This document shows, piece by piece, positions 22,201 to 29,589 of a DNA stretch of 64,000 nucleotides. The stretch is from contig CAIJFI010000002.1 of the NCBI GenBank assembly GCA_903819975.1, positions 1 through 64,000 of the forward strand, written 5' to 3'. Below the pieces are notes generated by a model. It ran no database searches. It had not been told where the DNA came from and saw only the letters and a program-made list of their open reading frames with translations. Position 1 is the first letter of the stretch. Each line of letters opens with the position of its first letter. The position numbers were made by a program, and so were the translations under genes. This DNA comes from an uncultured Bacteroidota bacterium. Its GTDB lineage: Bacteria; Bacteroidota; Bacteroidia; Chitinophagales; Chitinophagaceae.

Positions 22201-22304
22201 TCAAAATTATATTGTAATTGAGCAAAAGAAGCAAACGAACAAAAAAGAAATAGGGCACTAAATAATGCGTTATAAAATTTGCTAGTAACTAATTTGGTGT
22301 ACAT
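19287..22304 (-). CDS. Sensor histidine kinase with periplasmic propeller and Y_Y_Y domain
   Basis: 1005 residues. A signal peptide (to about 28) is followed by a Reg_prop-type beta-propeller with blades such as DEKTRFLWVATESGIVRYNG and NVWASTNKGLF. A Y_Y_Y-like domain occupies about 640-725 and one membrane segment lies at about 730-747. The cytoplasmic kinase has an H-box MNHDILTPL with His794, an N-box with Asn905/Asn909, and TDTGVGM with Asp936, and ends in a GNGVGF G2-type box. Unlike hybrid two-component proteins of Bacteroides it has no receiver or AraC domain and should phosphorylate a separate regulator. It overlaps the regulator gene by 23 bp, so the two are almost certainly co-expressed. 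It lies 167 bp upstream of the giant surface protein on the same strand, which makes that gene a plausible target. The ligand is unknown. Confidence 0.9.
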   Translation of the reverse strand: MYTKLVTSKFYNALFSALFLFCSFASFAQLQYNFERINTENGLPTNAIKGLQFDEKTRFLWVATESGIVRYNGHGFQNFGDNESTAVLNGRIVFFDKTKDCKLFGKLMDERVFTIKDNQAIIEDNTNKISTEADYLSYKFKLNAFAKDNFSMDIETRDYFVNNNIYTKIDFKLYQYTPKQFEFKIALPDDESGFIINGQLFFLRKDGRISEVKATSGTFKLNKIAELGKALAYVAKNAFTQLKVFQNSPKEPAYLLASNKLYKIGYGNHKIQLDLITDQFPKNEFVKYIQIDNITNTIYIATDNRGLIVGWPKFFKRVIPDNAIEGISTSAYAQLQLSNGTIQINSGQIFGPASFPSSKVFYRNSEPGTFVSKDSILYMTNSDGIVEYDLKKNSILNISNNISYNRNSFIEVDHKVYSFNEKGVAIKNDQWVYLLPFNKTPFSFIVYGLQQINKNEILAATTDGLYKYDLKKNTFTLFYKDKNNANFRSIYNLKGYYLIGTYGGGVYMYYNDSIKKVPLDQNKYLNYTHCFIQDKKGNVWASTNKGLFMSPGQSLIDFWNKGPGNIKFRYFGKSEGIDELELNGGCSPCAIQMRSGIFSFPGIDGLIQFNPDSIPDFNIHPKVYLDKLVVDNKVVDIQMLNNEFASGVKNIELQLGISGMLSQENIMLEYKFDEEAWVRLNVKNPVIKYSNPGYGAHKVSFRLRNTIEDKWVTAEYPLVIKYPWTLHPLMYLVYLLLIIGLVLLYIRFKTLIYQRRQAILETEVDAKTVSLNSLNDYLLKRNQAKDHVIAIMNHDILTPLKYLHITAKNIADISNEPKVKSSIKQIAKTSKDLEYLTSNMLNWVKFDNIETLPNRQSVDLYSLTNDLVEFVEPFKLNDQVIIFNEIPDGLLIQNWADSLRVLLYNLIVNAIHSTSKGSINISYESNENGYQIIVTDTGVGMNASMIQYLLKGKSKDEVEQIPKYKKGNGVGFQIIRNIIQLMQASLTIDSEVNKGTSVRLIFKNF

Positions 22305-22887
22305 GTGCCAATTGTAATAAGTGCGTAAATGAATCTGCTTTTACTTTGTCAAATATATTTGATTTAATAGTAGAAACCGTATTCATTTTTAAACCTAATG
22401 AATTAGCAATTTCCTTGGTTCTGTATCCGTTTAATAAATAGTGTAAAACCTCTAACTCTCTAACAGCCAATGTCGAAAATGGGTTCCCTGTATCTTCTAT
22501 TTTTTTCTTCAAGGCCAAGGGCTGATTTTTAATAAACAACTCTAAATGATAATTAATTTCTGTTTCAGATGCACCTTTATGTAAATATGAATGAATGTTA
22601 AACTTATTTGAGATCTTCCCATATACATCTATTGGCTGCATAGAATGTACTAAAATTGACATGTCAGGATATTTCTCATTAATTGCTTCAATATATTCTA
22701 ACGAATTACCGTCTGGTAATATAATATCAAGTATTAAATGTGTATACGGATTAGTAGCTAATTCAGTCATTAAATCGGTACAAGTGCTTACGTCCGACAC
22801 CTTATTAACTTGCAACTTATTTAAAATAGCAGCCAAGCCCATTTTCACAATACTATGATCTTCAGCCACTAATACTTTAACTTCCAT
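22282..22887 (-). CDS. LuxR/NarL-family response regulator
   Basis: 201 residues. The receiver has the acidic pair at VAEDHS (residues 8-10), the phospho-acceptor Asp54 in LILDIILPDG, and the conserved Lys in YLHKGAS. A C-terminal LuxR-type helix-turn-helix runs from about 136 to 197 (LAVRELEVLHYLLNGYRTKEIANSLG). It is the first gene of the pair and overlaps the kinase start by 23 bp. A TAAATTTG promoter box lies 69 bp upstream at 22956-22963, and a group of TAGATT inverted repeats lies just upstream of that, which suggests autoregulation. Its targets are not shown by the sequence; the adjacent giant adhesin is the obvious candidate. Confidence 0.93.
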   Translation of the reverse strand: MEVKVLVAEDHSIVKMGLAAILNKLQVNKVSDVSTCTDLMTELATNPYTHLILDIILPDGNSLEYIEAINEKYPDMSILVHSMQPIDVYGKISNKFNIHSYLHKGASETEINYHLELFIKNQPLALKKKIEDTGNPFSTLAVRELEVLHYLLNGYRTKEIANSLGLKMNTVSTIKSNIFDKVKADSFTHLLQLAHVHQISY

Positions 22888-22955
22888 TTTGAATGATATT
22901 TAATTAGAAAACATTTTGTACAAAACCATTTAATTTTATTGAATTGCAAGCATGA

Positions 22956-22963
22956 CAAATTTA
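22956..22963 (-). promoter_or_regulatory. Putative promoter -7 box (TAAATTTG) of the response-regulator/kinase pair
   Basis: On the minus strand the box reads TAAATTTG, a full match to the Bacteroidota -7 consensus TAnnTTTG. It is 69 bp upstream of the start codon, predicting a leader of about 60 nt that contains the palindrome TTTTGTACAAAA (22914-22925). I see no good TTTG -33 element at the usual distance, which would fit an activated promoter. Confidence 0.45.
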
Positions 22964-22981
22964 GGTAGTCTTTATGTCAAA

Positions 22982-23114
22982 TAGATTGATTTTAATCTAG
23001 ATAGAATTAATTCTAGTTTAGATTAAGGCGTTATATGTATTAGTAAATCAATAAGTTATTAAAAGAAAAACAATAATATAGGTAGTAATTGTAATCTGTT
23101 AGATATAAATCTAG
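22982..23114. promoter_or_regulatory. Cluster of TAGATT/AATCTA inverted repeats upstream of the response regulator
   Basis: TTAATCTA (22992-22999) and TAGATTAA (23019-23026) are perfect 8-bp arms around a perfect 14-bp palindrome TAGAATTAATTCTA (23002-23015). A further TAGATT half-site lies at 22982 and a TAGAT-N4-ATCTA repeat at 23100-23113. The group sits directly upstream of the TAAATTTG box, where an activator would bind. Binding by the adjacent LuxR-type regulator is inference. The rest of the roughly 300-bp gap (22888-23186) holds no gene I can support. Confidence 0.5.
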
Positions 23115-23122
23115 CATACAAT

Positions 23123-23163
23123 GGCTTAATTAGTTCATAAATTTATACTAGCTAATTAAAGCC
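23123..23163 (+). promoter_or_regulatory. Inverted repeat before the small orphan gene
   Basis: GGCTTAATTAG (23123-23133) pairs with CTAATTAAAGCC (23152-23163), leaving one unpaired A, around an 18-nt loop. It ends 23 bp before the ATG at 23187. It could be a leader hairpin, an operator, or a terminator for an unseen short transcript. There is no T-tract after it, so a simple terminator is less likely. Confidence 0.4.
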
Positions 23164-23186
23164 ACCCCCTAAATGATTGCTTGCTC

Positions 23187-23417
23187 ATGTTTACATTAAC
23201 TGAAATTGTTAAAGATGGGATTTTAGAAATTCGCTTTTCATTGGAAGATTGTGAAAGTAAAATTTATACAATTACAAATGCCCAAGGAGTAGATATTATG
23301 CAAGGGAAAATTACAGGTAATACGCAACGTTCATGTTTGTACGTAGGAGACTGCAAACAAGGCAAATATACTTTTAGCTTAAGTGATGAAAATACACAGG
23401 AATTTACCATCATTTAG
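23187..23417 (+). CDS. Small protein resembling a free T9SS type-A C-terminal (Por secretion tail) domain
   Basis: 76 residues from ATG 23187; a TTG two codons earlier is possible but less likely. The function is not recognised. There is no signal peptide or membrane segment. The sequence is predicted beta-rich, and its order of features (YTITNAQGVDIMQGKI, then CKQGKYTFSLSD, then a final FTII) matches the layout of T9SS type-A sorting domains: an I/Y-x-NxxG strand, a G-K/L-Y-x-F strand and a C-terminal hydrophobic strand. Here that domain seems to stand alone without secreted cargo. It may be a remnant, a decoy or an unrelated small beta protein. It lies 53 bp before rlmH. Confidence 0.6.
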   Translation: MFTLTEIVKDGILEIRFSLEDCESKIYTITNAQGVDIMQGKITGNTQRSCLYVGDCKQGKYTFSLSDENTQEFTII

Positions 23418-23446
23418 ACCCAAAAAAGCATTTATTTTAAATTGAT

Positions 23447-23454
23447 TAAATTTG
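23447..23454 (+). promoter_or_regulatory. Putative -7 promoter box (TAAATTTG) for rlmH
   Basis: Exact match to TAnnTTTG, 16 bp before the rlmH TTG start, giving a very short leader. The -33 element is not convincing. Confidence 0.4.
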
Positions 23455-23470
23455 TTTCAAACCGATTTAA

Positions 23471-23935
23471 TTGAAACTCTCTATATTCTCAGTTGGGAAA
23501 GCCAACGAATCTTATATCAAGGAAGGCGTAGATCAATTCACTAAACGAATTGGCCATTACTACCCAATTGACTGGCAATTAATTACTCCTAGTAAACTAA
23601 CCGAGCCAGCACAAATTAAAAAGGCCGAAGCCGCAAGTATCCTTAAAGCATTAGCAGTTACGGATATTTTGGTTTTATTAGACGAGAAAGGTAAAATGTT
23701 AAGTTCTCCTGGACTGGCTAAATTAATTCAGCAAAAGGCAAATCAAAGCGCACAGCGTATTGTTTTTTTAATTGGAGGTGCTTATGGTGTTGATGAAGAA
23801 ATAAAAAAGCGTGCTAATTTTACTTGGAGCATTTCTGAACTCGTTTTTCCGCATATGTTAGTACGTTTAATATTAGCAGAACAAGTATACAGAGCATGCA
23901 GTATCTTGGCAAACGAAAAATATCATCACGAGTAA
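23471..23935 (+). CDS. rlmH: 23S rRNA (pseudouridine1915-N3)-methyltransferase RlmH
   Basis: 154 residues, the normal length for this SPOUT-family methyltransferase, which uses SAM to methylate pseudouridine 1915 in helix 69 of 23S rRNA. Visible family signatures are the N-terminus MKLSIFSVGKA, LLDEKGKMLSS, the SAM-knot segment FLIGGAYGVDEE and the C-terminal HMLVRLILAEQVYRA-YHHE end. The start is TTG, because the family N-terminus (M-K-x-x-x-x-x-VGK) begins exactly there and no in-frame ATG lies nearby. It stands between the small orphan gene and the rhomboid gene, 29 bp before the latter, and may be co-transcribed with it. Confidence 0.96.
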   Translation: MKLSIFSVGKANESYIKEGVDQFTKRIGHYYPIDWQLITPSKLTEPAQIKKAEAASILKALAVTDILVLLDEKGKMLSSPGLAKLIQQKANQSAQRIVFLIGGAYGVDEEIKKRANFTWSISELVFPHMLVRLILAEQVYRACSILANEKYHHE

Positions 23936-23964
23936 TTGCCTTATCATACCCTTAAATTTATTAC

Positions 23965-24615
23965 ATGTCTATAACCCTTATTATTACTATAGTTACAGTT
24001 GGCGTTTCATTATTAGCTTTAAATAATGATGCATTAATGGAACAATTTATATTTCACCCATATACAATTGCACGTGATCCTAAGCAATGGTACCGTTCGG
24101 TGAGCTGTGGATTTATCCATGCCGATTTTATGCATCTTGCATTTAACATGTTTTCCTTTTATATGTTTGGGGATTTAGTAGAACAATATTTTAATTTAAT
24201 TTTTGGACAACTTGGAAGTTTCTTTTATGTTTTACTTTACATATCTTCTTTAGTTGTTTGTATACTACCCACTTACTACCAGCATAAGAAACAATATTAT
24301 TACAGAAGCCTTGGTGCTTCAGGTGCAGTATCAGCAATTGTATTTGCTGGTATATTCTTACAACCTACCATGCAAATTGGCTTATTCTTTATTCCTCCAA
24401 TTATCCCTGGATTTATATTCGGTCCTATCTATTTAGCGCTAACAGTTTATTTGTCTAAAAAAGGGGGCGGGAACATAAATCACAGTGCCCATTTGTGGGG
24501 ATCGGTTTATGGTATTGTCTTTTTAATTGTAGCCTCAAAATTTGCTGGTATATCAGAACAATCAGATGTAATTGGTTCATTTATATATGAAGTAAAATCC
24601 TATTTTGGAAGATAG
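23965..24615 (+). CDS. Rhomboid-family intramembrane serine protease
   Basis: 216 residues with about six membrane segments. The rhomboid catalytic dyad is visible: Ser119 in SLGASGAVSA and His177 in AHLWGSVYG. The L1/TM2 signature HADFMHLAFNMFSFYMFG (52-69, with Asn61) is also present. Rhomboids cleave transmembrane helices in the plane of the inner membrane; the substrate here is unknown. A short charged loop (QHKKQYYYR) lies just before the catalytic helix. The gene ends 11 bp from the stop of the convergent surface-protein gene, with no obvious terminator between them. Confidence 0.93.
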   Translation: MSITLIITIVTVGVSLLALNNDALMEQFIFHPYTIARDPKQWYRSVSCGFIHADFMHLAFNMFSFYMFGDLVEQYFNLIFGQLGSFFYVLLYISSLVVCILPTYYQHKKQYYYRSLGASGAVSAIVFAGIFLQPTMQIGLFFIPPIIPGFIFGPIYLALTVYLSKKGGGNINHSAHLWGSVYGIVFLIVASKFAGISEQSDVIGSFIYEVKSYFGR

Positions 24616-24626
24616 CTTTTGAAATG

Positions 24627-27600
24627 TTATCTTAATAATATAAAGGATCCTGACTTTCTCATGTTTACTCCTTTATAAGTTACATAATCAATATAATAAG
24701 TGTAAGCATCCATATCCTGGTCTATCCCATTTAATTTTCCATCCCATCCCCTTGTAATATCATTGGTCTGAAAAACCATCTTTCCAAATCTGTTATAAAT
24801 GCTAAAAGTATTTAAAGCACTTACACCAGCGCCATATTCAATTTTCAGTACATCATTTAAATTATCGCCATTTGGCGTGAAGGCTTTGGGAATTGCAACA
24901 ACCACATTGTTAGAAACATCCATTATATAGGTGTCGTAAATTTTACAACCAGTATTGGGGTCAACTCTCATTAATATATAATCAATGCTTTGATTGCCTC
25001 TAAAAATAGGATTTGCAATATTAGGATTGCTCAAATTAAAACCAGGCATCCAAGTATATTGTGTATAACCAGCATCAATTCGTTTTGGAGTCAATAATGT
25101 ATCCTGATCGGACAATAAGAACATGGTAAATTTAGAAGAGTCCAAGGGATTAATAATAGAAATAGAATCACCTAATAAAGCATATTCATATTTTGGACAA
25201 TAGTCGTTGGTGACTTTTAAACTAATCGCATAAATCCCAATTTTCTTATAATTATGAGAAATAGGATTGGGCTTGTTAAAATAACTACTATCCCCAAAAT
25301 CCCAATTAAAATGAAGCTTATAAGTATCTATTGCATTAGTAGTTATTGTCACATCTCCATTGGTACATGATAATAAGTTATTAGTGAAGTTATAAGCAGG
25401 TATCACAAAGTTTATAATGGGTATAGCGGCAGTTGGCAATGAATTACACTTGCCATCATTTACTATTAAACTGTAATTTCCGGGACTTCCAATTCTTAGA
25501 GAGTCTACATTATATATGCCTAATAAATTATTGCCATTATACCATTTATAAATGCCTGCACCCTGCCCTTTTAAAGTAACAGAATCTCCATTACAAATAA
25601 CGGTATCCTTGATAATCATAGATGCAATAGGCAATACAGGCAGGTTTAAACTTAACAAATTTTGATAGGAATAAATACAATTCTTAGTATCAGTAATTTT
25701 AATCCCAAGGTTTACAGTACCCTGCGTGATTCCGTAAATCATACTATCCCTACAAATTGCATTGACGTTGTCTGTGGTTAAAACATAATTAAAAGGTGAA
25801 ACTCCTCCATTTATGGAATTATGAATAATTAGTGAATCATTGACGCAAAGAAAGTTTTGTGTAGTATTTAAACTTACGCTTGATGGTGGTGTAACAATAT
25901 GAATATTAGTTAGAGAATCATCAAAGCAAGTGCCTCCCGAATAAGCTTGGACATTCACTCTGTAGTTATAAATATTGCTCGCAACTGCATTGGCGTAAAA
26001 ATGCTTGTACAAATTACCAATTTTGCTATCCGTAATAGTGGTATCCTTCCCATCTCCCCAAACTATATGAAGCAATCCAACTTTTCCAGGATATACCCAA
26101 GAGCTATCTTTTATCACAACATCCTGATTACTACAAAGTGCTGTGTCTTGTAATACTTTAAAATTTGAAATAGGATTGGATCCATTAATAGTAAATGGTG
26201 TTGCCAAAGAATCTATACACCCATCACTAGTGGTTACTTTTAATTGAACTAAATAGTCTCCGCCTATATTAAATAAAACAGATGGATTAGGCTTTGTTAC
26301 TTGACTTGGCGTATAGGTGGGCGCAGGTGAAATTGGCACAGCCGCTGCATTAAAATTCCAATTGTAAGTAAAACTTGTAGGCGTGTTTTTATAGCTTGTA
26401 GTGTCCTTAAATACCGCCATACCACCGTCTAAGCAAACATTAGGGATAGTAAAGCCAACCACTGGCAAGGGATTGATATCTATAATCGTGGTTAAGGTAT
26501 CACTTTTACAACCATAACTGGATACTACCGATAATTTAACTGTATCCTTTCCCCATTTATTAAAAACCTGACTAAATGGATTGGCATTGGTAGCATTTAT
26601 AGTAACTCCATTACCCATGTCCCAATTCCATTTTGCAACTGTATCTAAATTTGCAGAGGACTGATCGGTGAAAACAATTCCACTCTTTTCACAATGAATT
26701 GCTGAATAATTAAATTTAGGAACAGGTAATTTATTCACAATCATCGTATCCAACAAATTGCTTGTAACCACATTTACATTACATGCATTTGAATCTGTAA
26801 CATTTTTAATTTCATATATTGTAGTTGCAATGGGACTTACTTTAAAATTAGCAGAAGTAGTGCTTATATTTTTTAAGGTATCTATTTTAACGCCATCCGA
26901 ATACACCACATTCCAAGGCGCTTTACCAGTTAATGCATAATTAATAAACCTACTACTGCCAATACAAACAGTATCCAAGGATTTAACCAATTGTATTTGA
27001 GGCAAAGGATTAATAGTAATATGAATACTATCAATGGAAGTTCCACAACCTGGAATGGAAGCTTCTACATAATAATAACCAGAATCTAAAGTAGAGGATT
27101 TAGATATGATTGGATTGTAAATAGTACTTGTGAAATTATTTGGGCCTGTCCAACTATAAATAACATTGTTTAGTTGCTTTGCCGATAATTGTATATCACT
27201 TCCCATACAAGAACTTGTTATAATATTGGGTGCCATAGCAACTTTACTATAATTAGAGAAATAACCAAGTCTTGCTCCAGATGATGCACCACCATTTAAA
27301 AATCCAAGGTGAAATAATCCAGTACTATTAGTTACAAATGTCGCTACCCCATTAGGTACCAAAGCATTTAAATTAGCCAATGTAGCAGTACTAATTCTTG
27401 CCGCTTTCCATCCTACAGTTCCTTGTACATCAAAAAATAAACTTGAAGTAATTATTCCTGCAACGCCATTCAATAAAAAATTATCTACATCAGCTGCTTT
27501 ACAAATAATATTTAAGTAAAACGCTTCATTGGTTGATCTTACAAAACTTACCGAACTCGACCCAGTGCATTTAACGCTAGGTAAAGAAGTTTCAGCAGCT

Positions 27601-28583
27601 TCGGTGCCTACACCAGTTAATTGCAAAACATAAACTGGTTTTGAAGTAGTAATATAAACACTATTGGATGCCAAAACACCCCTATAATAATTCCCCTTAT
27701 TAATCGTAGCCGATGCTATCGTAGATCCATATTCATATATAGCAGTTCCGTCTTCTGTTGCATATATATAATAGTAATCGGAATTAGGATTATTTGGAGG
27801 ACTCAAAGCTCCTCTTACAATTATAAATTCAGTGCCCGTATTTATAACGGGTACAATTTGATCTCCAACTAAATCCCAACTAGTACCAACTATGATTGAA
27901 TCATCATAAATAGTGATGCAAATGGCTTTACTAGAAGTTACTACAGTTCCTCCTAAATGAGCTGTGCTATTTGTACTTGCCCCAACAACAGCATAGGATT
28001 GTCCTTTGTTTAATTTAATTAAAAAAGTACCTGCTGGGTGTCCATTGCCATCTGGTTGGGTTAATGTAATAGTAACATCGGTATTGTCATCGGTAGCAAC
28101 AATTACAAAACCATTATTTGCGTTTGGTGTTAACCCAACTTGATTGTTAAACTGATTTTGTGAGGGAACGATAAAACTATTCCCTTTGGCACTATTCCCT
28201 TTTAAAGGGAAAATCTCTGGATTTAAACTTTTCCCAACTTCATAATAAGCCGAAATATTAGCAGTAGATGTTATTTTAATACCTGTATTTAAAACAGAGC
28301 CACTTGGCCTAGATTCAACTGCATTAATATAAGCCGTTAGGTCTTGGGTAATTGTTGAATTACTTGCAAGATTAATAACAATTGGAGTGAAAAAGGAATT
28401 TGCAGGCGCTTGTATGGTAACAATAGCTGGCTTATCATAACTCGTAATTCTAAATACAATGGGTGTATTTTCATGACCCGATGTAATTGATGGTGCTGCA
28501 AACCAAAATTCGGTATCCGTTTGCGCAAAGGAATTGATTGTCAAGAACAATCCAATTATAATATATAATATGCGTCTATTCAA
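24627..28583 (-). CDS. T9SS-secreted IgGFc-binding/PKD protein with type-B (gliding-associated) C-terminal domain
   Basis: 1318 residues. A signal peptide (to about 20, ending SFAQ) is followed by an IgGFc-binding-protein N-terminal-type domain (starting DTEFWFAAPS, to about 430). An Ig-like segment and several PKD-type domains follow (WNWDMGNG, FNWDFGDSS). The last 90 residues form the T9SS type-B sorting domain: IPKAFTPNGDNLNDVLKIEYG, then FSIYNRFGKMVF, W-G-DAYTYYIDYVTY and GSFILLR. The protein should therefore cross the outer membrane by T9SS and remain on the surface or be released. The start is TTG, since no ATG precedes the signal peptide. It begins 1 bp after the PorP/SprF gene and is the third gene of the operon. 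It is a paralogue of the first gene, with a nearly matching C-terminal domain. Adhesion or surface coating is inference. Confidence 0.92.
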   Translation of the reverse strand: MNRRILYIIIGLFLTINSFAQTDTEFWFAAPSITSGHENTPIVFRITSYDKPAIVTIQAPANSFFTPIVINLASNSTITQDLTAYINAVESRPSGSVLNTGIKITSTANISAYYEVGKSLNPEIFPLKGNSAKGNSFIVPSQNQFNNQVGLTPNANNGFVIVATDDNTDVTITLTQPDGNGHPAGTFLIKLNKGQSYAVVGASTNSTAHLGGTVVTSSKAICITIYDDSIIVGTSWDLVGDQIVPVINTGTEFIIVRGALSPPNNPNSDYYYIYATEDGTAIYEYGSTIASATINKGNYYRGVLASNSVYITTSKPVYVLQLTGVGTEAAETSLPSVKCTGSSSVSFVRSTNEAFYLNIICKAADVDNFLLNGVAGIITSSLFFDVQGTVGWKAARISTATLANLNALVPNGVATFVTNSTGLFHLGFLNGGASSGARLGYFSNYSKVAMAPNIITSSCMGSDIQLSAKQLNNVIYSWTGPNNFTSTIYNPIISKSSTLDSGYYYVEASIPGCGTSIDSIHITINPLPQIQLVKSLDTVCIGSSRFINYALTGKAPWNVVYSDGVKIDTLKNISTTSANFKVSPIATTIYEIKNVTDSNACNVNVVTSNLLDTMIVNKLPVPKFNYSAIHCEKSGIVFTDQSSANLDTVAKWNWDMGNGVTINATNANPFSQVFNKWGKDTVKLSVVSSYGCKSDTLTTIIDINPLPVVGFTIPNVCLDGGMAVFKDTTSYKNTPTSFTYNWNFNAAAVPISPAPTYTPSQVTKPNPSVLFNIGGDYLVQLKVTTSDGCIDSLATPFTINGSNPISNFKVLQDTALCSNQDVVIKDSSWVYPGKVGLLHIVWGDGKDTTITDSKIGNLYKHFYANAVASNIYNYRVNVQAYSGGTCFDDSLTNIHIVTPPSSVSLNTTQNFLCVNDSLIIHNSINGGVSPFNYVLTTDNVNAICRDSMIYGITQGTVNLGIKITDTKNCIYSYQNLLSLNLPVLPIASMIIKDTVICNGDSVTLKGQGAGIYKWYNGNNLLGIYNVDSLRIGSPGNYSLIVNDGKCNSLPTAAIPIINFVIPAYNFTNNLLSCTNGDVTITTNAIDTYKLHFNWDFGDSSYFNKPNPISHNYKKIGIYAISLKVTNDYCPKYEYALLGDSISIINPLDSSKFTMFLLSDQDTLLTPKRIDAGYTQYTWMPGFNLSNPNIANPIFRGNQSIDYILMRVDPNTGCKIYDTYIMDVSNNVVVAIPKAFTPNGDNLNDVLKIEYGAGVSALNTFSIYNRFGKMVFQTNDITRGWDGKLNGIDQDMDAYTYYIDYVTYKGVNMRKSGSFILLR

Positions 28584-28584
28584 T

Positions 28585-29589
28585 TTAGTTGAATATACTT
28601 TTCAAATTCTTAGAAGTGTTCTTTCCCAGATAAGTAGATAATGTAAACTCAAATGTCTGTGGATGCAAATTAGACATAGTCATATTGTTTTGATAAACAT
28701 CATAAGTCATGCCAATTTTATACTTATTATACAACATACCCACATATGGCACAATGGCATCATTGGTTCTATAAAAACAACCTACATAAAATTTATTCTG
28801 CAAGTCATCATAAGAATATATTGGTAATCCTATTGCGGCACCTGCATAAAAATATTCTGCCTCTAATCTGTTTTGATAATTGGCATGTAAAAAGAAGGTG
28901 TTGTCGTCAAATACCCTTTGTTCGTAATTAAAGGTTCCAATAAACTGAAAGCTCTGATTCACATTGCCATAAGTTTGCGTACTTGAACTCCGGTTAATAT
29001 AATAAGTACTGCCGCCAGTTTGTAAAAACATATCAGGTGATACAAATGAATACAATAACCCTGCATTAGTAGAAACCTTGGTTGGAAAATTGCCAATATT
29101 CTCTAAACTTGTAACATTAAATAGTCTTCCAGAATTATATTGATCTCCAAAAGTTAAGGCATTACGGTCAATATTGCGACTGATAATAGTAGAACTAATT
29201 CCTATAGAAAAATAACTTGTTCTTTGTGTATTTAAGAAAACCCTATTCGCTAAACTCACTGTAATCTCGTTGGTTTGTAAAATTCCATTCAACACTTGTT
29301 CAGATACCCCTTGCACACCCACTCCAAAATTATTGAAATAATCATTTTCTTCATTTTTGAATAATGCAAAATCAACACCCACTCCAATGGTTTTATAAGG
29401 ATCTCCGACGCCAGAAAATTGATTTCTGTAAAATGTTTGAAACTGATTATTTGTTCCGAATCCAACAGAAGCGGGATTAAAAAAATTAGTGGCAACAAAA
29501 CTCTGTGACATCAATGGAGTTTGAGCACAAGCATTTACCCCACAAATAATGGACACAAAAAGTAATATTATTTTAAAAATTCGCTTCAT
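28585..29589 (-). CDS. PorP/SprF-family type IX secretion outer-membrane protein
   Basis: 334 residues. A signal peptide (to about 23, CGVNACAQTP) leads into the family's typical opening PLMSQSFVATNFFNPASVGF, followed by alternating beta-strand segments expected for an outer-membrane barrel (for example FYRNQFSGVGDPYKTIGVGVD and FEFTLSTYLGK). PorP/SprF proteins in Bacteroidota act with T9SS, anchoring or escorting type-B CTD substrates. SprF serves SprB in Flavobacterium, and these genes commonly lie beside their substrate. Here it lies between two type-B substrates: its ATG overlaps the upstream stop by 1 bp and its stop is 1 bp before the next start. Many paralogues usually exist per genome, so specificity for these two neighbours is inferred from the gene order. 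Confidence 0.93.
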   Translation of the reverse strand: MKRIFKIILLFVSIICGVNACAQTPLMSQSFVATNFFNPASVGFGTNNQFQTFYRNQFSGVGDPYKTIGVGVDFALFKNEENDYFNNFGVGVQGVSEQVLNGILQTNEITVSLANRVFLNTQRTSYFSIGISSTIISRNIDRNALTFGDQYNSGRLFNVTSLENIGNFPTKVSTNAGLLYSFVSPDMFLQTGGSTYYINRSSSTQTYGNVNQSFQFIGTFNYEQRVFDDNTFFLHANYQNRLEAEYFYAGAAIGLPIYSYDDLQNKFYVGCFYRTNDAIVPYVGMLYNKYKIGMTYDVYQNNMTMSNLHPQTFEFTLSTYLGKNTSKNLKSIFN

